A DNA stretch of 64,000 bases from Agapetus fuscipes (GCA_951799405.1 OX637343.1:14486524-14550523); one strand, 5' to 3'. Numbered from the stretch's first letter, positions 1 to 11,641 are shown. Notes: generated by a model from the letters alone, not told the origin. A program made the numbers and translations.

Positions 1-1038
1 AATTTCATTGTAATTTTTCTCTTGTTTTTTAGTTAGGTTTTTATGGCTTGAGATAACTGGATCTGATATTATTAGCATCCAATGCAATATGTCGGTGTTT
101 GTGTCAACTCTCGATGTTTTTCTTGAATGGTCTTTGCGAAGAATTTTATAATTTTTATGGCTTGCTTCAAGTACGTCTTCTGAGAGTTGCTTTAAATACC
201 TTTTTTGGTCGACCACGTTTTTTATCCACTGAAGGGATATTCTTCAAAGTAGATGGTAATTTCTTAAAGATGATCTTTTCAGAAAGCCAATGGCCATGCT
301 TGTTGTTAAAGCGCTGAAGTGTGTATCTGCATTCACGCCATTTTATGAATTTTTTTGCTACGAACACTTTCAGATCATTTTAATCTTGTTTATTAAAAGT
401 TCAGATGAGTCCACAACACTAAACTTGTCCAACAAATACGTAAGTAATCGTTCATTGCACTTAAATGACGAAAAATTAAAAAATATATTATCTCTTAACA
501 ATAAAAAAAGTTCAGATCGTGTCACTTTCAATTCCTGCGGAGCGGGCTCAGAGCGACTACCTGGAAAAAAAAGTATTTTTTAAACAAAGGGGGAATTAGG
601 GGGACTGGATTTTTACATCATTGTTAAGTTTATGTGTTATACTATCTAGAAAACAATGAAATATAGTGGAACTCTATGGAACTTTTTTCTGAAGTCTCTT
701 CATATAAGTGATTTTAAACTTTTATTTCGTTAAAGAAAGGCTTAACGTTAAGCAAAATTTCTACGATAAATATTCAAACTAACATTGAAAATAAGATATC
801 GTTTAATAAACCATACCTGACGCCTCAGTATTCATGTTAAACTTTGCACAATTACTTTTCACAAGGAACATAAAACTCGCGTGTTACTCCGACAAATTTT
901 CGGGTGCAACTAACCTGTCTGAGCGTAGAAAAAATGGACAATGAATAGCGCCGCCTTGCGGGCTATTGTGTAACTATCCAGGATTTTTATTATCTAGATT
1001 AAGTGAATGGTCTAATGAAGCATCCGAAATAATAATTT
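1..1038. other. AT-rich sequence without a recognised gene
   Basis: Only short overlapping open frames occur on both strands and none resembles a known protein. A small GC-richer patch lies at about 940-965. I see no TIR, LTR or SINE here. The left end of DEK-element copy 1 abuts this stretch. Confidence 0.5.
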
Positions 1039-2733
1039 TTAGGTAGGTTCAAGACTTAACGAAATCGTATTTTTGTCGTCGTAATGTTGACTTTGGACCC
1101 TATGTGCAGTGGTCAGGAAAAATGACGTTCCACGGAATTTTCCCCTTAGGGTTTTGCCCGTCATTGCTGGCTGGTGTGGGGGGGGGTGCTTTCCTCTTGG
1201 CGGCCGGCATGGGCGCCTTTCCTTGGCTGGGGGCACCGCTTTGCGTCCCCGGGCGGCCACCGCTCCTAGGCCCCGCTTGCTCGCCGGCGTCAAAGGATCA
1301 GAATCCTTGGTCGTCGGAGCCGCTCTCCTGCTCGGAAGCGAAGTTCTCACTCTCGCTCTCGTCCTCTGACTCGCTGAGTGGCTTCCTGCCGCGCCATGCT
1401 TGGGTCGTCCCTTCTGCTTGCTCTGCTTGGCTGAGCCCCTGCGGGCGGGGGCGCGGCGCCTGCGGGAGGGAGCGCCCCCCTCCCTCACTGACGGGTCAAA
1501 GTCAGAGTCCGCCTCCTGTCCGGAGCCACTCGGGTTGTACGAGCCATCTGAATCCCCTAAATCATCCCTGCTGACTTTGGGTCCCCGCACTTTGATTTCC
1601 GGATCTGTTTCATACTCCTCGTTAGAGTAACCTCTCTTGACAATAGCAGCAGCGGACCTTCTGGGCCTGCCTCCCGTGGCCTCGCCGCGGTCAGTCACCG
1701 GCCTCTCCTTCATCAGCCCCCTGGCGTGCGAGGAGGCCTGCTTTGGCAGCAGCAGGAAGCCCACCACCCTGCTGGCCAGCTCCGTGGGCGCGCCCCTCTT
1801 GTCCAAGCCCAGCTTCTCGCACAGCGTCCGCAGCTGCTTGGGCTCCAGCTTCTGCACCTCCTCCAGCTTGGCCTTGTGCTCAGGCGTGTCCTTCTCAAAC
1901 TCGTAGCCCTTGAACTTCTTTTTGTTGCGCTTGATGAGGTTCGTGCGGCACAACTGATTGTACAGGAACTTGAGGTCCTCCATCTTGAACCTGGAGATGG
2001 CCACCTCCACGTCGGGGATGTGGTCGATGGGGATGCCCCGGCCCGCGGGCACGGGCACCGGCGGCTCCACGGCCTTCTTCTTCTTGGGAGCCTCCTCCAC
2101 GGCCTCCTCCGCCTTCTTCTTGGGCGCGGGCTTCTTCTTCACACTGTTGGCCTTCTTGGCCTTGCCCTTCTTGTCCTTGGCGTCCTCATCCTCCTCCTTG
2201 GCGTCCGTCTCCTCCTTCGCATCCTTGTCAGCCTTCACCTCGGCCGAGTCACTCTTGCCGTTTTCAGCCGACTTGACATCATCTTTGTCATTATTGCTGT
2301 CAGCTGAGTCCTCAGCCTTGAGCTGGCCGTTGTTTTTGGCCTTCAGGTCTCCCTTCCCCAACTTCTGAGATGACTCATCCTCAGTTGACATATCGGCCTT
2401 TTTGTCATCCTGATTATCACTTAATTTTACACTATCAGTGTCCACCGACATTTTTAAGGCTAGGTTTTTAGCCATCTCCTCCTTCCAACCAGCTAGGTCT
2501 TCCCTCAAGCTCTTGAAGTTGGCAGCCATCTTTGTTTTAAACTCTTCCACGGCTCGCTCGCGGTCCCCTCCAGACGCCATGACAAAATATGCCGGGTCTT
2601 CGCCTGACTGTTCCAAGGCCTCCATGAGGCGTGCCTGTAAGGCCGCCTTCCCTCCTGAGGTCTCCAGGTCCCTCTCCAGAAGCTCATTCTTAAGCTCATA
2701 GACTTTGAGGTCCTTGATGTTCACCTTAGCCAT
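1039..2733 (-). CDS. SAP + DEK-domain protein, retrotransposon-borne copy 1
   Basis: Intronless frame read from the ATG at 2731-2733 (MAKVNIKDLK); eight more in-frame codons lie upstream from an ATG at 2757, but the start at 2733 is the one shared with copy 2. Residues about 5-40 fit a SAP DNA-binding domain (ELKNELLERDLETSGGK). An Asp/Glu/Lys-rich linker covers about 100-225. Residues about 229-330 match the DEK core (start IDHIPDVEVAISRFK, then GYEFEKDTPEHK and the second SAP-like fold ending VVGFLLLPK). A basic, Ser/Arg-rich tail follows. DEK family proteins bind DNA and chromatin in the nucleus; that role is inferred here. Homology to copy 2 ends near 1107, so the last ~22 codons come from unrelated flanking DNA. 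The frame is otherwise open, with indels relative to copy 2 only in multiples of three. The coding part is markedly GC-rich in an AT-rich setting, as expected of a processed gene. Confidence 0.8.
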   Translation of the reverse strand: MAKVNIKDLKVYELKNELLERDLETSGGKAALQARLMEALEQSGEDPAYFVMASGGDRERAVEEFKTKMAANFKSLREDLAGWKEEMAKNLALKMSVDTDSVKLSDNQDDKKADMSTEDESSQKLGKGDLKAKNNGQLKAEDSADSNNDKDDVKSAENGKSDSAEVKADKDAKEETDAKEEDEDAKDKKGKAKKANSVKKKPAPKKKAEEAVEEAPKKKKAVEPPVPVPAGRGIPIDHIPDVEVAISRFKMEDLKFLYNQLCRTNLIKRNKKKFKGYEFEKDTPEHKAKLEEVQKLEPKQLRTLCEKLGLDKRGAPTELASRVVGFLLLPKQASSHARGLMKERPVTDRGEATGGRPRRSAAAIVKRGYSNEEYETDPEIKVRGPKVSRDDLGDSDGSYNPSGSGQEADSDFDPSVREGGAPSRRRRAPARRGSAKQSKQKGRPKHGAAGSHSASQRTRARVRTSLPSRRAAPTTKDSDPLTPASKRGLGAVAARGRKAVPPAKERRPCRPPRGKHPPPHQPAMTGKTLRGKFRGTSFFLTTAHRVQSQHYDDKNTISLSLEPT

Positions 2734-3157
2734 TTTTTTTATTTTAACAAACTTCAAAACAAAAATATTTGCAAATTTATTTAATACGGGTTATGAGTTT
2801 TATATATAAAGTTATTTTAAATACGTACTTTAGCAAAATAATAATTTATCTAATTATACTGACGGTAGGTAGGTACCGCCTTTTAATATTTATTTTTAAA
2901 TTTCAAATAATGATATTAGATAATGATTATTTACTTTGCTTCGTCAGATCGGCTAATGAGTATTTACTAATACTAACACAATATTATTAACACGTTATCT
3001 ATCCACACTTCAATCAAATTTTTAGCGGGTAACCACACGATCGTTTTTAATTCAAGTTTAATCAGTTTTATTTAAAACTTTTTTTTTTATTATGTTGTCC
3101 AGATATATTTTTCAATACTTTCAAGCACAGTTTTTACTTGGTACTTGGTTTTAAACT

Positions 3158-3171
3158 TCACACCGACACCA
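3158..3171 (-). other. Primer-binding site candidate of copy 1
   Basis: The minus strand reads TGGTGTCGGTGTGA one base after the CA end of the 5' LTR, identical to copy 2. A TGG start next to the LTR is the usual complement of a tRNA CCA end. I could not assign the tRNA. Confidence 0.6.
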
Positions 3172-3172
3172 C

Positions 3173-3626
3173 TGTTACGTTTTTCCTGGGTTCTTTTAAT
3201 TAAAACACAAGTTCAACACAAGTTAGCCGTACAGTTTATTTACACAGACTTTCTTACAATAGATTTATTATAACAGACTTATTCTAACAGATTTATTTTA
3301 ACACACTTATTTATTTCGCACAGATTACATTTATTTTACACCATATTGGTCGCCCTAGTAACTAGATATTCCACTGTGTGAGTGCTTCGAAAGACTGACT
3401 CCCTTCAGCCGAATGTCACCCTTCTTATAGCGGAACCTAGGGGCCATTCTAGCCTGCCCTAGAAACTTCCACTACCACAGTTGTATAGACGATTCTGGAC
3501 ATATTTATTTCATGAAGAGTCCATTTCCTACCTACACACACACCTTACAATTACAATCGTCTGGGCCAGAACATTCTCTCAAAACACACGTACACCAATA
3601 AACATCTACCAGTGTATTTCGTTACA
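3173..3626 (-). repeat. 5' LTR of DEK element copy 1
   Basis: 454 bp, starting TGTAACG and ending CGTAACA on the minus strand. It matches the copy 2 LTRs with scattered substitutions, for example in the leader next to the TATA-like CTATAAG. It ends directly against a different repeat (about 3650-3838). Confidence 0.85.
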
Positions 3627-3649
3627 ATATTACATGGTTTCCATGGTGA

Positions 3650-3838
3650 TATGTAAATAGATTGAAGACGGAGTAGAGACACGTTGCTTACATAGAAAAT
3701 AACAAAAGCATTTCATATGTCGTGAGCGAGACAGCACTATTAACAATGTATGGTGTCAAAGAGGGTGCATCATGTCGATTGGGACTAAATCACATTCACA
3801 GCCCCTCCATTGAATATACCTCCATGACTAAAACACCG
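3650..3838. repeat. Unclassified repeat, inverted copy at 34745-34950
   Basis: The stretch with the words ATATGTCGTGAGCGAGACAG and ACCATACATTG reappears as its reverse complement near 34760-34945. No coding capacity and no TIR were seen. It flanks the copy 1 LTR and was probably its insertion target. Confidence 0.6.
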
Positions 3839-4117
3839 ACAACTTGAGAGATTTTAATTGCTGTTCAATATTTTACAAATTCTGCGTGGAAATCTTGGCC
3901 TGAATATTTGTGTTAGCTTCACTAAGTGTTTCACTATGTACGGCGTTTGATTAAAATATTTCATCTTATTCAAAGTTAGCGTTATATCGTTTTATAACAG
4001 TTTTTCGTTCGTTTTAAATATGTAGGTTTATTCAAAATTCGTAATTCAATAAATTTATTACACATTAATTCACATTTATTTCATGCTTTCACACTTTTCA
4101 TGATAAGACGTACAACA

Positions 4118-4262
4118 TGTATACATACAAAATAAACCAAGATTTACATGAGCACAAAATTTGCAACTCATGCCGCCTTTTCCTAAAACCGGGAGGGCAT
4201 CGACAAAAGTGAACCATGTTTTTGCAGCATCGGGTGGTCAACCTCATACCAACCTTTTAGTC
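4118..4262 (-). repeat. Degenerate LINE 3'-tail fragment
   Basis: Minus-strand match to the common non-LTR 3' region: the words AAAGTGAACCATG and GGTGGTCAACCTCATACCAACC are recognisable, with many substitutions and a missing tandem-repeat tail. Confidence 0.6.
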
Positions 4263-4974
4263 AGCCAATTTTGATTATTTTTTCGCTTCCAAATAAAATA
4301 AAACTCATTCATTAGATGAATTTTTTTTGTATCTAAAAAAACATTAAATGTTAAAAAAATCGTGGACTAATGACGCAATAAAATACAAGAATTTTTTTTT
4401 TCCTTCATTATGTGCGACATTTTAAAGTGCTGTAATTTGTTTGTAAAACTACTTTCTTATTTTTTAAGATTACAAAACAACTCGCACGAATTATCGTTGT
4501 GTACCTTACCGCAAATTATTTTTTCACACATGGGCATTATGCAACAGAAAACATTTGTTCTTTTTCCGGTATTCTTCAAGAATTGTCTCGAGACAAACCG
4601 CGCTGAATTTGAGCTAAACTCCACTAATGTTTCTTTCACTTTCTCTTCAAATTTTTCCTGTCATTCTTTTGAGTAAACCACACAAGGAAGTGCTAGGAAG
4701 AGTGTGTAGCAGACGCGTGCACTACGTACAGACAAAAACATGTCGTTTATTTTTATTTTTTTGAGCATAAACAGTAAACAAAATAAATTTCCTGCAAAGA
4801 AAATTCATAGGCAAATCAAAAAATAGGCACGCAATTTTCAGAGGTCCATTAAAAACTTTTTTCGCTCTACGTTTTATCTTTAAATATGTATACTAATACT
4901 AAATATACGCGTTTTTGGCACCTCTCCTGGCCACATATCTCGCCTCCCCTAACCATGGCCCGTCCAGTATGGAA
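4263..4974. other. No gene recognised
   Basis: AT-rich. Two short overlapping frames at 4410-4676 (+) and 4457-4639 (-) lack recognisable domains and look like chance frames. Confidence 0.4.
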
Positions 4975-5040
4975 ACCGCTGCCCTAGAGTCTCTGAAATC
5001 TAAGGAGTCTCCCGCACAGGATTAAAAAAAAATTTGCAAC
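4975..5040 (+). repeat. 3' end of tRNA-derived SINE (family 1)
   Basis: The plus strand carries the terminal segment TAAGGAGTCTCCCGCACAGG followed by an A-rich tail, the 3' end seen in reverse at 16190, 19362 and 26092. The tRNA head is missing. Confidence 0.65.
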
Positions 5041-6029
5041 AAAATCTAAAAAAAGAAAAATAAAAGTACTCGGATTCAATACAATTAAATTCAAACAGGG
5101 TTATTCACAACACATTTGATCCATATCTGATCCATAGATCATCGTTTTTTTTTGGAAAATTCACGTTAGGCTTCGGTTGAGCCATGGATTTTCTGTGTGT
5201 GAATAACACCGAAAGTAGTGTAAATTTTCAGCATGCTAATTTCAATGTTTAGAATAATTTAATTTTAATTTATTAATTCATTGACGTGTTCAAGTTTCGG
5301 TCATTAGCAAAATTTCAAGTTGCAACTCAAACGTAGCGTTTCATAAAAAATGTATGTAAATTAAAATAGCGCCTCTGGTGAGTGTTTAATCTTCTATATA
5401 TTTTTTGGGAAAACGCTTTGCTTGAGTTAAGTGTGCAGTTTAATATACTTGAGAAGATGGTAGATGAGCAAAAAATCAGCGACCCTGTGCTAAAAACACA
5501 GCCTGCCTACTCGGTACATAGAATCTCGTACAAAAACGGACGTAAGGCGTTTTGCATGCCAGATGAGAATTAGTTTTGCATTTTTTTTTCATATAAATAT
5601 GCCGTAGTTTATTTAATATGCGATACAAGTAGACATCGGATTTGTATGAATGTATTTAAATATGAACGAATTGTGCATAAAATGTGTTACACGTAAAAAA
5701 AATATTCGGTGATGATTTCTACAATAATTTTCTTTTGGTATTATTTTGTATTTAATGAATTGTAAGCTACTGATTTGAAAACTTTGACATGAATCTCCTA
5801 TTTAAAAATAAATCTGCAATAAAAACTGAAAAATAGTAGTATAATATGTAAGTAAATAGTACGGTCTCTTTGTATGCAATTCACCACCTTATTCTGCCTG
5901 GCCAGAAATAGGTATTAATATCATCAATCAATTAATTATTCATTATTGTATATTTTAATGTATTACTTATCAATAAACACCCAATAACATCTGTTGAACC
6001 AGGATCAAAGTTATAGTCAGATGACCCAA
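5041..6029. other. No gene recognised
   Basis: AT-rich sequence with a 63-codon frame at 5382-5573 that lacks any recognisable motif. No repeat from the families seen elsewhere in the window was found. Confidence 0.4.
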
Positions 6030-6112
6030 GCGAGGATCGAACCAACGTTATTATATTTCAAATACGCTAGATAGAGCAGCCTCTTGATCCCTCGGCCATA
6101 ACACCGGTACTA
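6030..6112 (-). repeat. Class II tRNA-like pseudogene or SINE head
   Basis: On the minus strand GGCCGAGGGATCAAGAGG resembles a Ser/Leu-type box A and GGTTCGATCCTCGC a box B, separated by an extended variable region. The acceptor strands do not pair well, so this is probably a tRNA-derived repeat head and not a working tRNA gene. Confidence 0.45.
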
Positions 6113-7916
6113 GACTTGAAAAAATAATATCCTCCTTCGATAACAGAAATATCTTGTGTGTCCAATAAACATTTTTTTACAATAATTTACTTAACCTTCG
6201 AAAACATCTGAATTTGAGGAAACTTTAATAATACATATTTAATTACTAATTTCAATGAATTTCGGTTTCGAACATTTTTTTCGTCGAACAAACTTTACTC
6301 TTGTATGGGGCTACGGTCCTAGGAAATGCAATGTATTTGCTTGCCTTTTCCCTATCGACCAGACCGTGTGACGTTACAATTGTGTCTATGTCAATTCATG
6401 TGCGGATCTCATTATTCAAGATTATTAAAAATATGCATAAATTCAAAATGTATATCGACGATTAAAAGGAAGTAATAAGCGACGTTTTGGTCAAAAATGA
6501 GTTATAAATGCTATCCTTAAATTTTTCTCTCCCACTCCCATTCCCATTGCTCTACGATGATTTTTGTTGTTGTTTATGCCCAAGCAAACAATTGCGTTTT
6601 CGAAGTATGGTTTTGGTGTAACCTACAAGATTGTAGCCTTTTTTCTCCTAAAGGCGCTGTTGACATAAAAAAAATCGTAAAACCACATTAAAAGGAATGC
6701 CAATAAATGCCTTGATTTTTAAAATTTTAGAGCTGTTTTGATTTTAACGATATGATAAAAAATTAAAAAGGGATAACCATTTTTCTGCAATCTCAAACTT
6801 TAAACTGCTCTCCTGAACAATTTAGTTCATGTCGCTTATGCCTTTTAACCGTCGATATGCACTTTGTCAGTTACTGCATATTTTTGCAAGATGAATACAA
6901 AACTAGCGCCTACTTTTATCCACAATAATTGCACTTGCAGTGATCAATGATTACTCGAACAACTCAGATTTCCAAGGTGGATCAGAATAACATACTGACT
7001 CACAATTAAAGCATTCTACCATTGAGTAATAGCATAGAGAAGCAGAAACTAACTTACTGCATTGATACATACAATCTACCACTTTTGTCTCAGTCCTGTC
7101 AAGCTTTGCAGTTGTGTAGTCATACAAAACATATTTTTACGTGTCAAATTTTTATGATTTTTTGCTTTCTCCATTTTGTGTTTTGACACTCAATTATAAC
7201 ACATGTCATAATGCCTTAAAATAATGCCCTTTTCCTTAAAAAAATGTCAATTTTATCGATCACAAGATTTATACCGCATGCGTCTATGTTCGGACTGCTG
7301 CGGGCATAGTACGCACGCGGCAATGCTGCCACCTTTCTATAAACATTATTACATTCGCATATTTATAACGCGTGTTATCTGTCAACTGGCAGCTATTATT
7401 ATTCACAATCGTACCAACTTTCTAGGAACATTTTTACATTCGCCCAAGTTTATATTCCGTGATCTGTGCGCCCAAGTTTTTTTGTACGCATGGAAATGTA
7501 ACTGTAAAGTTCTTTGTTCTCTTTCTTAGTAATGAGCAATTTAGTGAGTATGTTGAAACAGATAAATGTTATGTTTATTTTCGTTAAAATAATTTCTATT
7601 CCACAGATATCATAAGTCAATGATTATACCTTTATACTCCCAAGTATAAACTAAACAAAAACATTGAAACTTAATCACTCAGTAGAGGCGTAGCTTCAGT
7701 TTACATACATCTTTTTGGTCAACGATATGGTTGATTATAAAGTAATGCTTTGTGCATGGGTTATTGTCTATCTTATCCGCCATCTTGTCGACAACCGGAA
7801 GTGCCTCTCGTTGCCAACAGGTGCGATTCCTAAAACAACGGAAGTCAGGTAAAAAGAACACCGTTTTTATTTTTAAATTCGAGCCCTTTTTTATACCTAT
7901 CTACCTGGGTTTTTAT
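6113..7916. other. No gene recognised
   Basis: Frames at 7224-7529 (+), 7679-7861 (-) and 7752-7982 (+) have no recognisable domain. Composition is uniform and AT-rich. Confidence 0.4.
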
Positions 7917-7925
7917 GGATTCGCT

Positions 7926-9029
7926 CAAGGCCGTACTAGAACTAACAGGCCGTGGCGCGCCCTATCCCCGTTACGAACTTAGTGCTACCACACAATAATA
8001 CAGGGACTTGCCATTCAACTCATACAAGAAATACTTACTTGTAACTGATGATTTCTTATATCTAGATAACTAGTAATTATTTATCTCAAGCAGTCAGACC
8101 TCCAAATACTCCTATATTTACACAGTAATACTGAAAAGAAGTCAATTTTGCCCACATATACTCATAGTAGAAAACAAACAACGATAGAGGTTTCAAATTT
8201 TTAATTTAGTTACAATAATATATATTATGTATAAGTCAAGGAACTAAATTAATAAAAACTCTACAATATGACAAAAAGTAATATAAATAAACCATGGAAA
8301 TAAACACAAATTAAGTCACTACACAAAAGACATCCGAAAACTTCAAAACTAATTTATCAACAGATTGAATTTTTTTCTTTAATGATTAGTTGAAAAAAAA
8401 CTTATTTTTTTTACACTTTACAAAGTTTTTCAAACGCATTTCACGTTTTTGAAACACTTCTTGATAAAGGTATTTTTTCACAGCATGAATTTGCACCAAA
8501 ACATAACACCATTCAACAATATAGCTTTTCGGCATTTGTGTGACGTTCGGACAATTATAGGTTATGAACAAATTGAAAGAAGTTTTTAAGAAAAAACTTA
8601 CAAAAACACATCTAATTGTACACAAATCCATACGCAAAAGTTCCGTGACCCGTTTACTATAATAAAACAGTAATGTTCCATGAAAAATTCAACTTATTGC
8701 AAAAAACACCACAAAAATATGACAAGACGTGTGATTGTAATTTGAATTATTGAGTTATTGTGTGAATTTAGTACTTTCTTAGCAAAATATTGTACTCAAT
8801 ACTTAGAAAAAATGATAAACTGTCAGACGCAGTAAAGTTTTTAGACAATAATATAGTTTTTATATTTTAAACTTATTTTTTAAGATTACAACTTCACTCC
8901 CGAAATGTCAAAAATGGCGACTAAATTGTATCACCGCAGTCGGCCGTTGGCGTTGCGCCGCACTAAGATGGTGACGTAATCATCCAAAATTTCAAACGCT
9001 TCCCGGCCTGTATCTCTAGTATGGCCTTG
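7926..9029. mobile_element. Non-autonomous DNA transposon with 9-bp TSD
   Basis: 1104-bp element bounded by inverted ends: CAAGGCCGTACTAGA on the left and TCTAGTATGGCCTTG on the right, similarity extending inward through CAGGCCG. A perfect 9-bp direct repeat GGATTCGCT flanks it at 7917-7925 and 9030-9038. The interior is AT-rich with no credible transposase; the 83-codon frame at 8386-8637 looks spurious. TSD length suggests a Mutator-like or related superfamily; the assignment is open. Confidence 0.75.
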
Positions 9030-9360
9030 GGATTCGCTTTATTGTGAAAAAATGAAGGTTATTTTGATTTTGTTGTTATTTTATAACTGGATACGTACTT
9101 TATTTATTTTTTGTTATAAGTAAAATCATTATGTATAGACATAATTTGTTTGTGTATAGTTTTGATGTTTGCGTATATTTCTGTATCCGTAAAAAAATGT
9201 AGGAAATAAAGCTATTTCCAGTTTTTTTAAAGTCAAAATGGAAAATCGTTTACCTAAAAAAATCCTAGTAGATATTTCTGGTTTCCGCTTCCTAATTCTA
9301 CTATTTTGGGGCTAAACAATGACTATGACAACATTTTCGCATTAAATGTAACGACAATTG

Positions 9361-9702
9361 AAAGATGTATTTAAAACATGAAAGAAGTATGTAAGGACAG
9401 AAAGAAATGGCGGTTGATCTGTAATGTCGGCGGCTAGGACTAAGGTTCCTTAATAAGAATTTGGTATTCTGTATTTGTTTTGATGGTTATACATATTATT
9501 TGTGATTTAAAAAATGTAATGAACCCCCATGCTGTAGTAAATGGTTCACTTTGCCAATGTCACTCCTGTTTCAGGGAAGGTCGGCAAGGTTTGCACGGTG
9601 TATGTTCATTTGAAATTTGGGTTCTTATGTTGTAGGTTCACATGCGGCATGTAGGTAGAAGCGCGAACTCATACGTATCTGCTTATGAAAATGCATATAA
9701 CG
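9361..9702 (+). repeat. LINE 3' fragment, subfamily A, interrupted
   Basis: Begins within the C-terminal coding end (GAAAGAAGTATGTAAGGACA), continues into the 3' UTR and stops at GTGAATCT, where the opposite-strand LINE at 9703-10755 is inserted. Its tail resumes at 10756. Part of the 3' UTR head is deleted. Confidence 0.75.
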
Positions 9703-10755
9703 TGAATCTAATCTAATCTAATCTAAGGTGCAAAGATATATATCATTTAAGATTTATATTAAAAGCATTCCCACAAGCAGATATGTATAATTTCGCGCTA
9801 ACACATGCCGCATGTGGACCTACAATATAAAAACCCAATCTCAAATGAACATAAGCCTTGCAACTCTTGCCGTCCTTCCCTGAAACAGGGGTGACATTGG
9901 CAAAGTGAACCAATTTTTTACAGTATGGGTGGTCAGCCGCATAACAACCTATAAGTCAAGGAACATACATGACAAATTACATTTTTAAAATCAATAAACA
10001 ACAATATACCTATACATTGACATAAAAAACTAAATCACAAAACCAATTTCACTTTAACAAACCCCAGCCGCCAACATCACAGATCAACCGCCATTTCTTT
10101 CTATCCTTACATACTTCTTTCATTTCCTCCAGAGTCATAACCTTCTTCATACAAGCTCTTCTTTTATTATGACTCTGGATATTCCATTCATTCGCAATTT
10201 CGGATATTTGGTCCATCCATACCTTTCTCGGTCTTCCTCTACCACGACATCCATCTATTCTACCAACATATACTTTCTTCGTCAGTCTTTCCTCATTCAT
10301 TCTCTCCATATGCCCAAACCATCTTAACAAACTTCTTTTAATCTTCACTTTCACACTTTCTCTTGCACCACATTCTTCTCTTACAAAATCATTCCTCACC
10401 CTGTCACTCCGTTTTTTCCCAATCATACTTCTTAGAAAGTCCATTTCAACAGTATGGACTTTACTAATTTCACTTTCATTCACCGTCCAGGCCTCGCTTC
10501 CATACATCAAGGTGGGTAAAAGTATGCCACTGCGTACCGCCAATCGAGCATTTTTTGATATGTTTTGATTTTTGGCGATACAAGCTGTGGCACCCAGTAC
10601 ACACCTGCCCTTCATTACTCTTCTTTCAAATTCACCGGTCATTCTTCCATCTTTTTCAAACATACTTCCCAGGTATACAAACTCATTTACGACATCAACA
10701 TTCATTCCATTAATTTTAAATTCATAATTCATACTTTCATCATCTCTTTCAAAAA
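9703..10755 (-). mobile_element. 5'-truncated LINE, subfamily A
   Basis: Minus-strand non-LTR copy: pentamer tail (TAATC on the plus strand) at 9703-9727, 3' UTR to about 10045, then RT C-terminal coding sequence. Truncated at its 5' end and inserted inside another LINE 3' end. Confidence 0.85.
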
Positions 10756-10771
10756 TCCCCCAAATCCCCAA
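10049..10771 (-). pseudogene. LINE ORF2 C-terminal region (5'-truncated)
   Basis: About 233 codons from FERDDESMNYEFKING to WGLLK* are the C-terminal third of a non-LTR reverse transcriptase, downstream of the RT core. The motif LRWFGHMERMNEERLTKK and the GRGRPRKVWMDQ block are characteristic of the C-terminal region of RTE-like and related LINE proteins. The first few codons at the 5' end come from the junction. The protein sequence appears identical to the matching part of the long frame ending at 50957, so both derive from a recently active source. No RT catalytic residues are present, so it cannot act alone. Confidence 0.85.
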
Positions 10772-10812
10772 TGTTACATATGTATTATCTTTGCAACTTA
10801 GATTAGATTAGA
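10756..10812 (+). repeat. Resumed tail of interrupted LINE
   Basis: Sequence AATGTTACATATG..CTTTGCAAC plus a short GATTA array continues the plus-strand copy that stopped at 9702, showing that the minus-strand LINE split it. Confidence 0.7.
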
Positions 10813-11358
10813 CAATTAGGTATACATTATATGCGAATATATCGCAGAAAACGTGCAGTGAAATTGTTTATAACAAGCAGGTCTCAATGTCATGGTCTTG
10901 GAATAAAAATTTCATTGGATAATTCGCGCTCGGTGTCATGACCCATTTCATTTTATGGCGTTACACAAAAAGAGTGTGTGTGCTTTAAAGGTCATCACAT
11001 TGTCCGTAAAACACGCTAATGGAACAGGAAGACCATCATGGCCATGACCTAGAGATTTGCGAGATTTGCGAGCATATAGCGTTGCAAACTGCAATAGGGT
11101 AATTTCACTTTTATTTTATTTATTTCAAAAATGATATCTAGCGTAGTTTTCCATTTACAGTTCTTTAAAATTCGTGCTTTTTCGATTTCCGGTAAAACAG
11201 GACATTTTTTATGTAGGAGGATGTGACGTTGATGGATCTACTGATCTTCGGAGTGTACCGACGGGATCAGGTAGCCTGCCGGATCCATCTACGTCATTTT
11301 GACGTCACAGCGTAGCTTGCCGGCCGCGCTGCGTTAAAGACGGCAAGAAATGTTGAAA
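10813..11358. other. No gene recognised
   Basis: A pair of words near 10960-11060 (fragments of AAGGTCATCACATTGTCC) recurs loosely near 11700-11770, suggesting an old repeat or the flanks of an insertion. No coding frame. Confidence 0.35.
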
Positions 11359-11641
11359 AACTCTAGCCCTAGCCGCCAGCATTACAGATCAACCGTCATT
11401 TCTTTCTGTCCTTACATACTTCTTTCATTTCCTCCAGAGTCATAACCTTCTTCATCCAAGCTCTCCTTTTATTATGACTCTGGATATTCCATTCATTCGC
11501 AGTTTCGGAAATTTGGCCCATCCATACCTTTCTCGGTCTTCCTCTACCACGACACCCATCTAACCTTGCAACATATACTTTCTTCGTCAGTCTTTCCTCA
11601 TTCATTCTCTCCATAATATGTCCGAACCATCTTAACAAACT
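11359..11641 (-). pseudogene. LINE ORF2 C-terminal fragment
   Basis: Minus-strand frame encoding LRWFGHIMERMNEERLTKK and GRGRPRKVWMGQ, with an extra codon relative to the 10049-10771 copy. It has neither the 3' UTR tail nor the RT core, so it is a fragment truncated at both ends. Confidence 0.75.

Larger units (their letters stand above)
1107..3626 (-). mobile_element. DEK-carrying LTR retrotransposon, copy 1, 3'-truncated
   Basis: Minus-strand element with 5' LTR at 3173-3626, primer-binding-site candidate at 3158-3171, leader to about 2734 and the DEK-type frame. Similarity to copy 2 stops near 1107, before the polypurine tract, and no 3' LTR follows, so the 3' end is deleted or was never copied. 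The leader carries about 110 bp more than in copy 2 and has several indels, in contrast with the clean coding region. Confidence 0.8.

Noticed and set aside
1104..2368. Long plus-strand frames opposite DEK copy 1 (and 52420-53695 opposite copy 2)
   Set aside because: They are antisense shadows of a GC-rich coding region; their translations are low-complexity Leu/Ser runs and match no protein.
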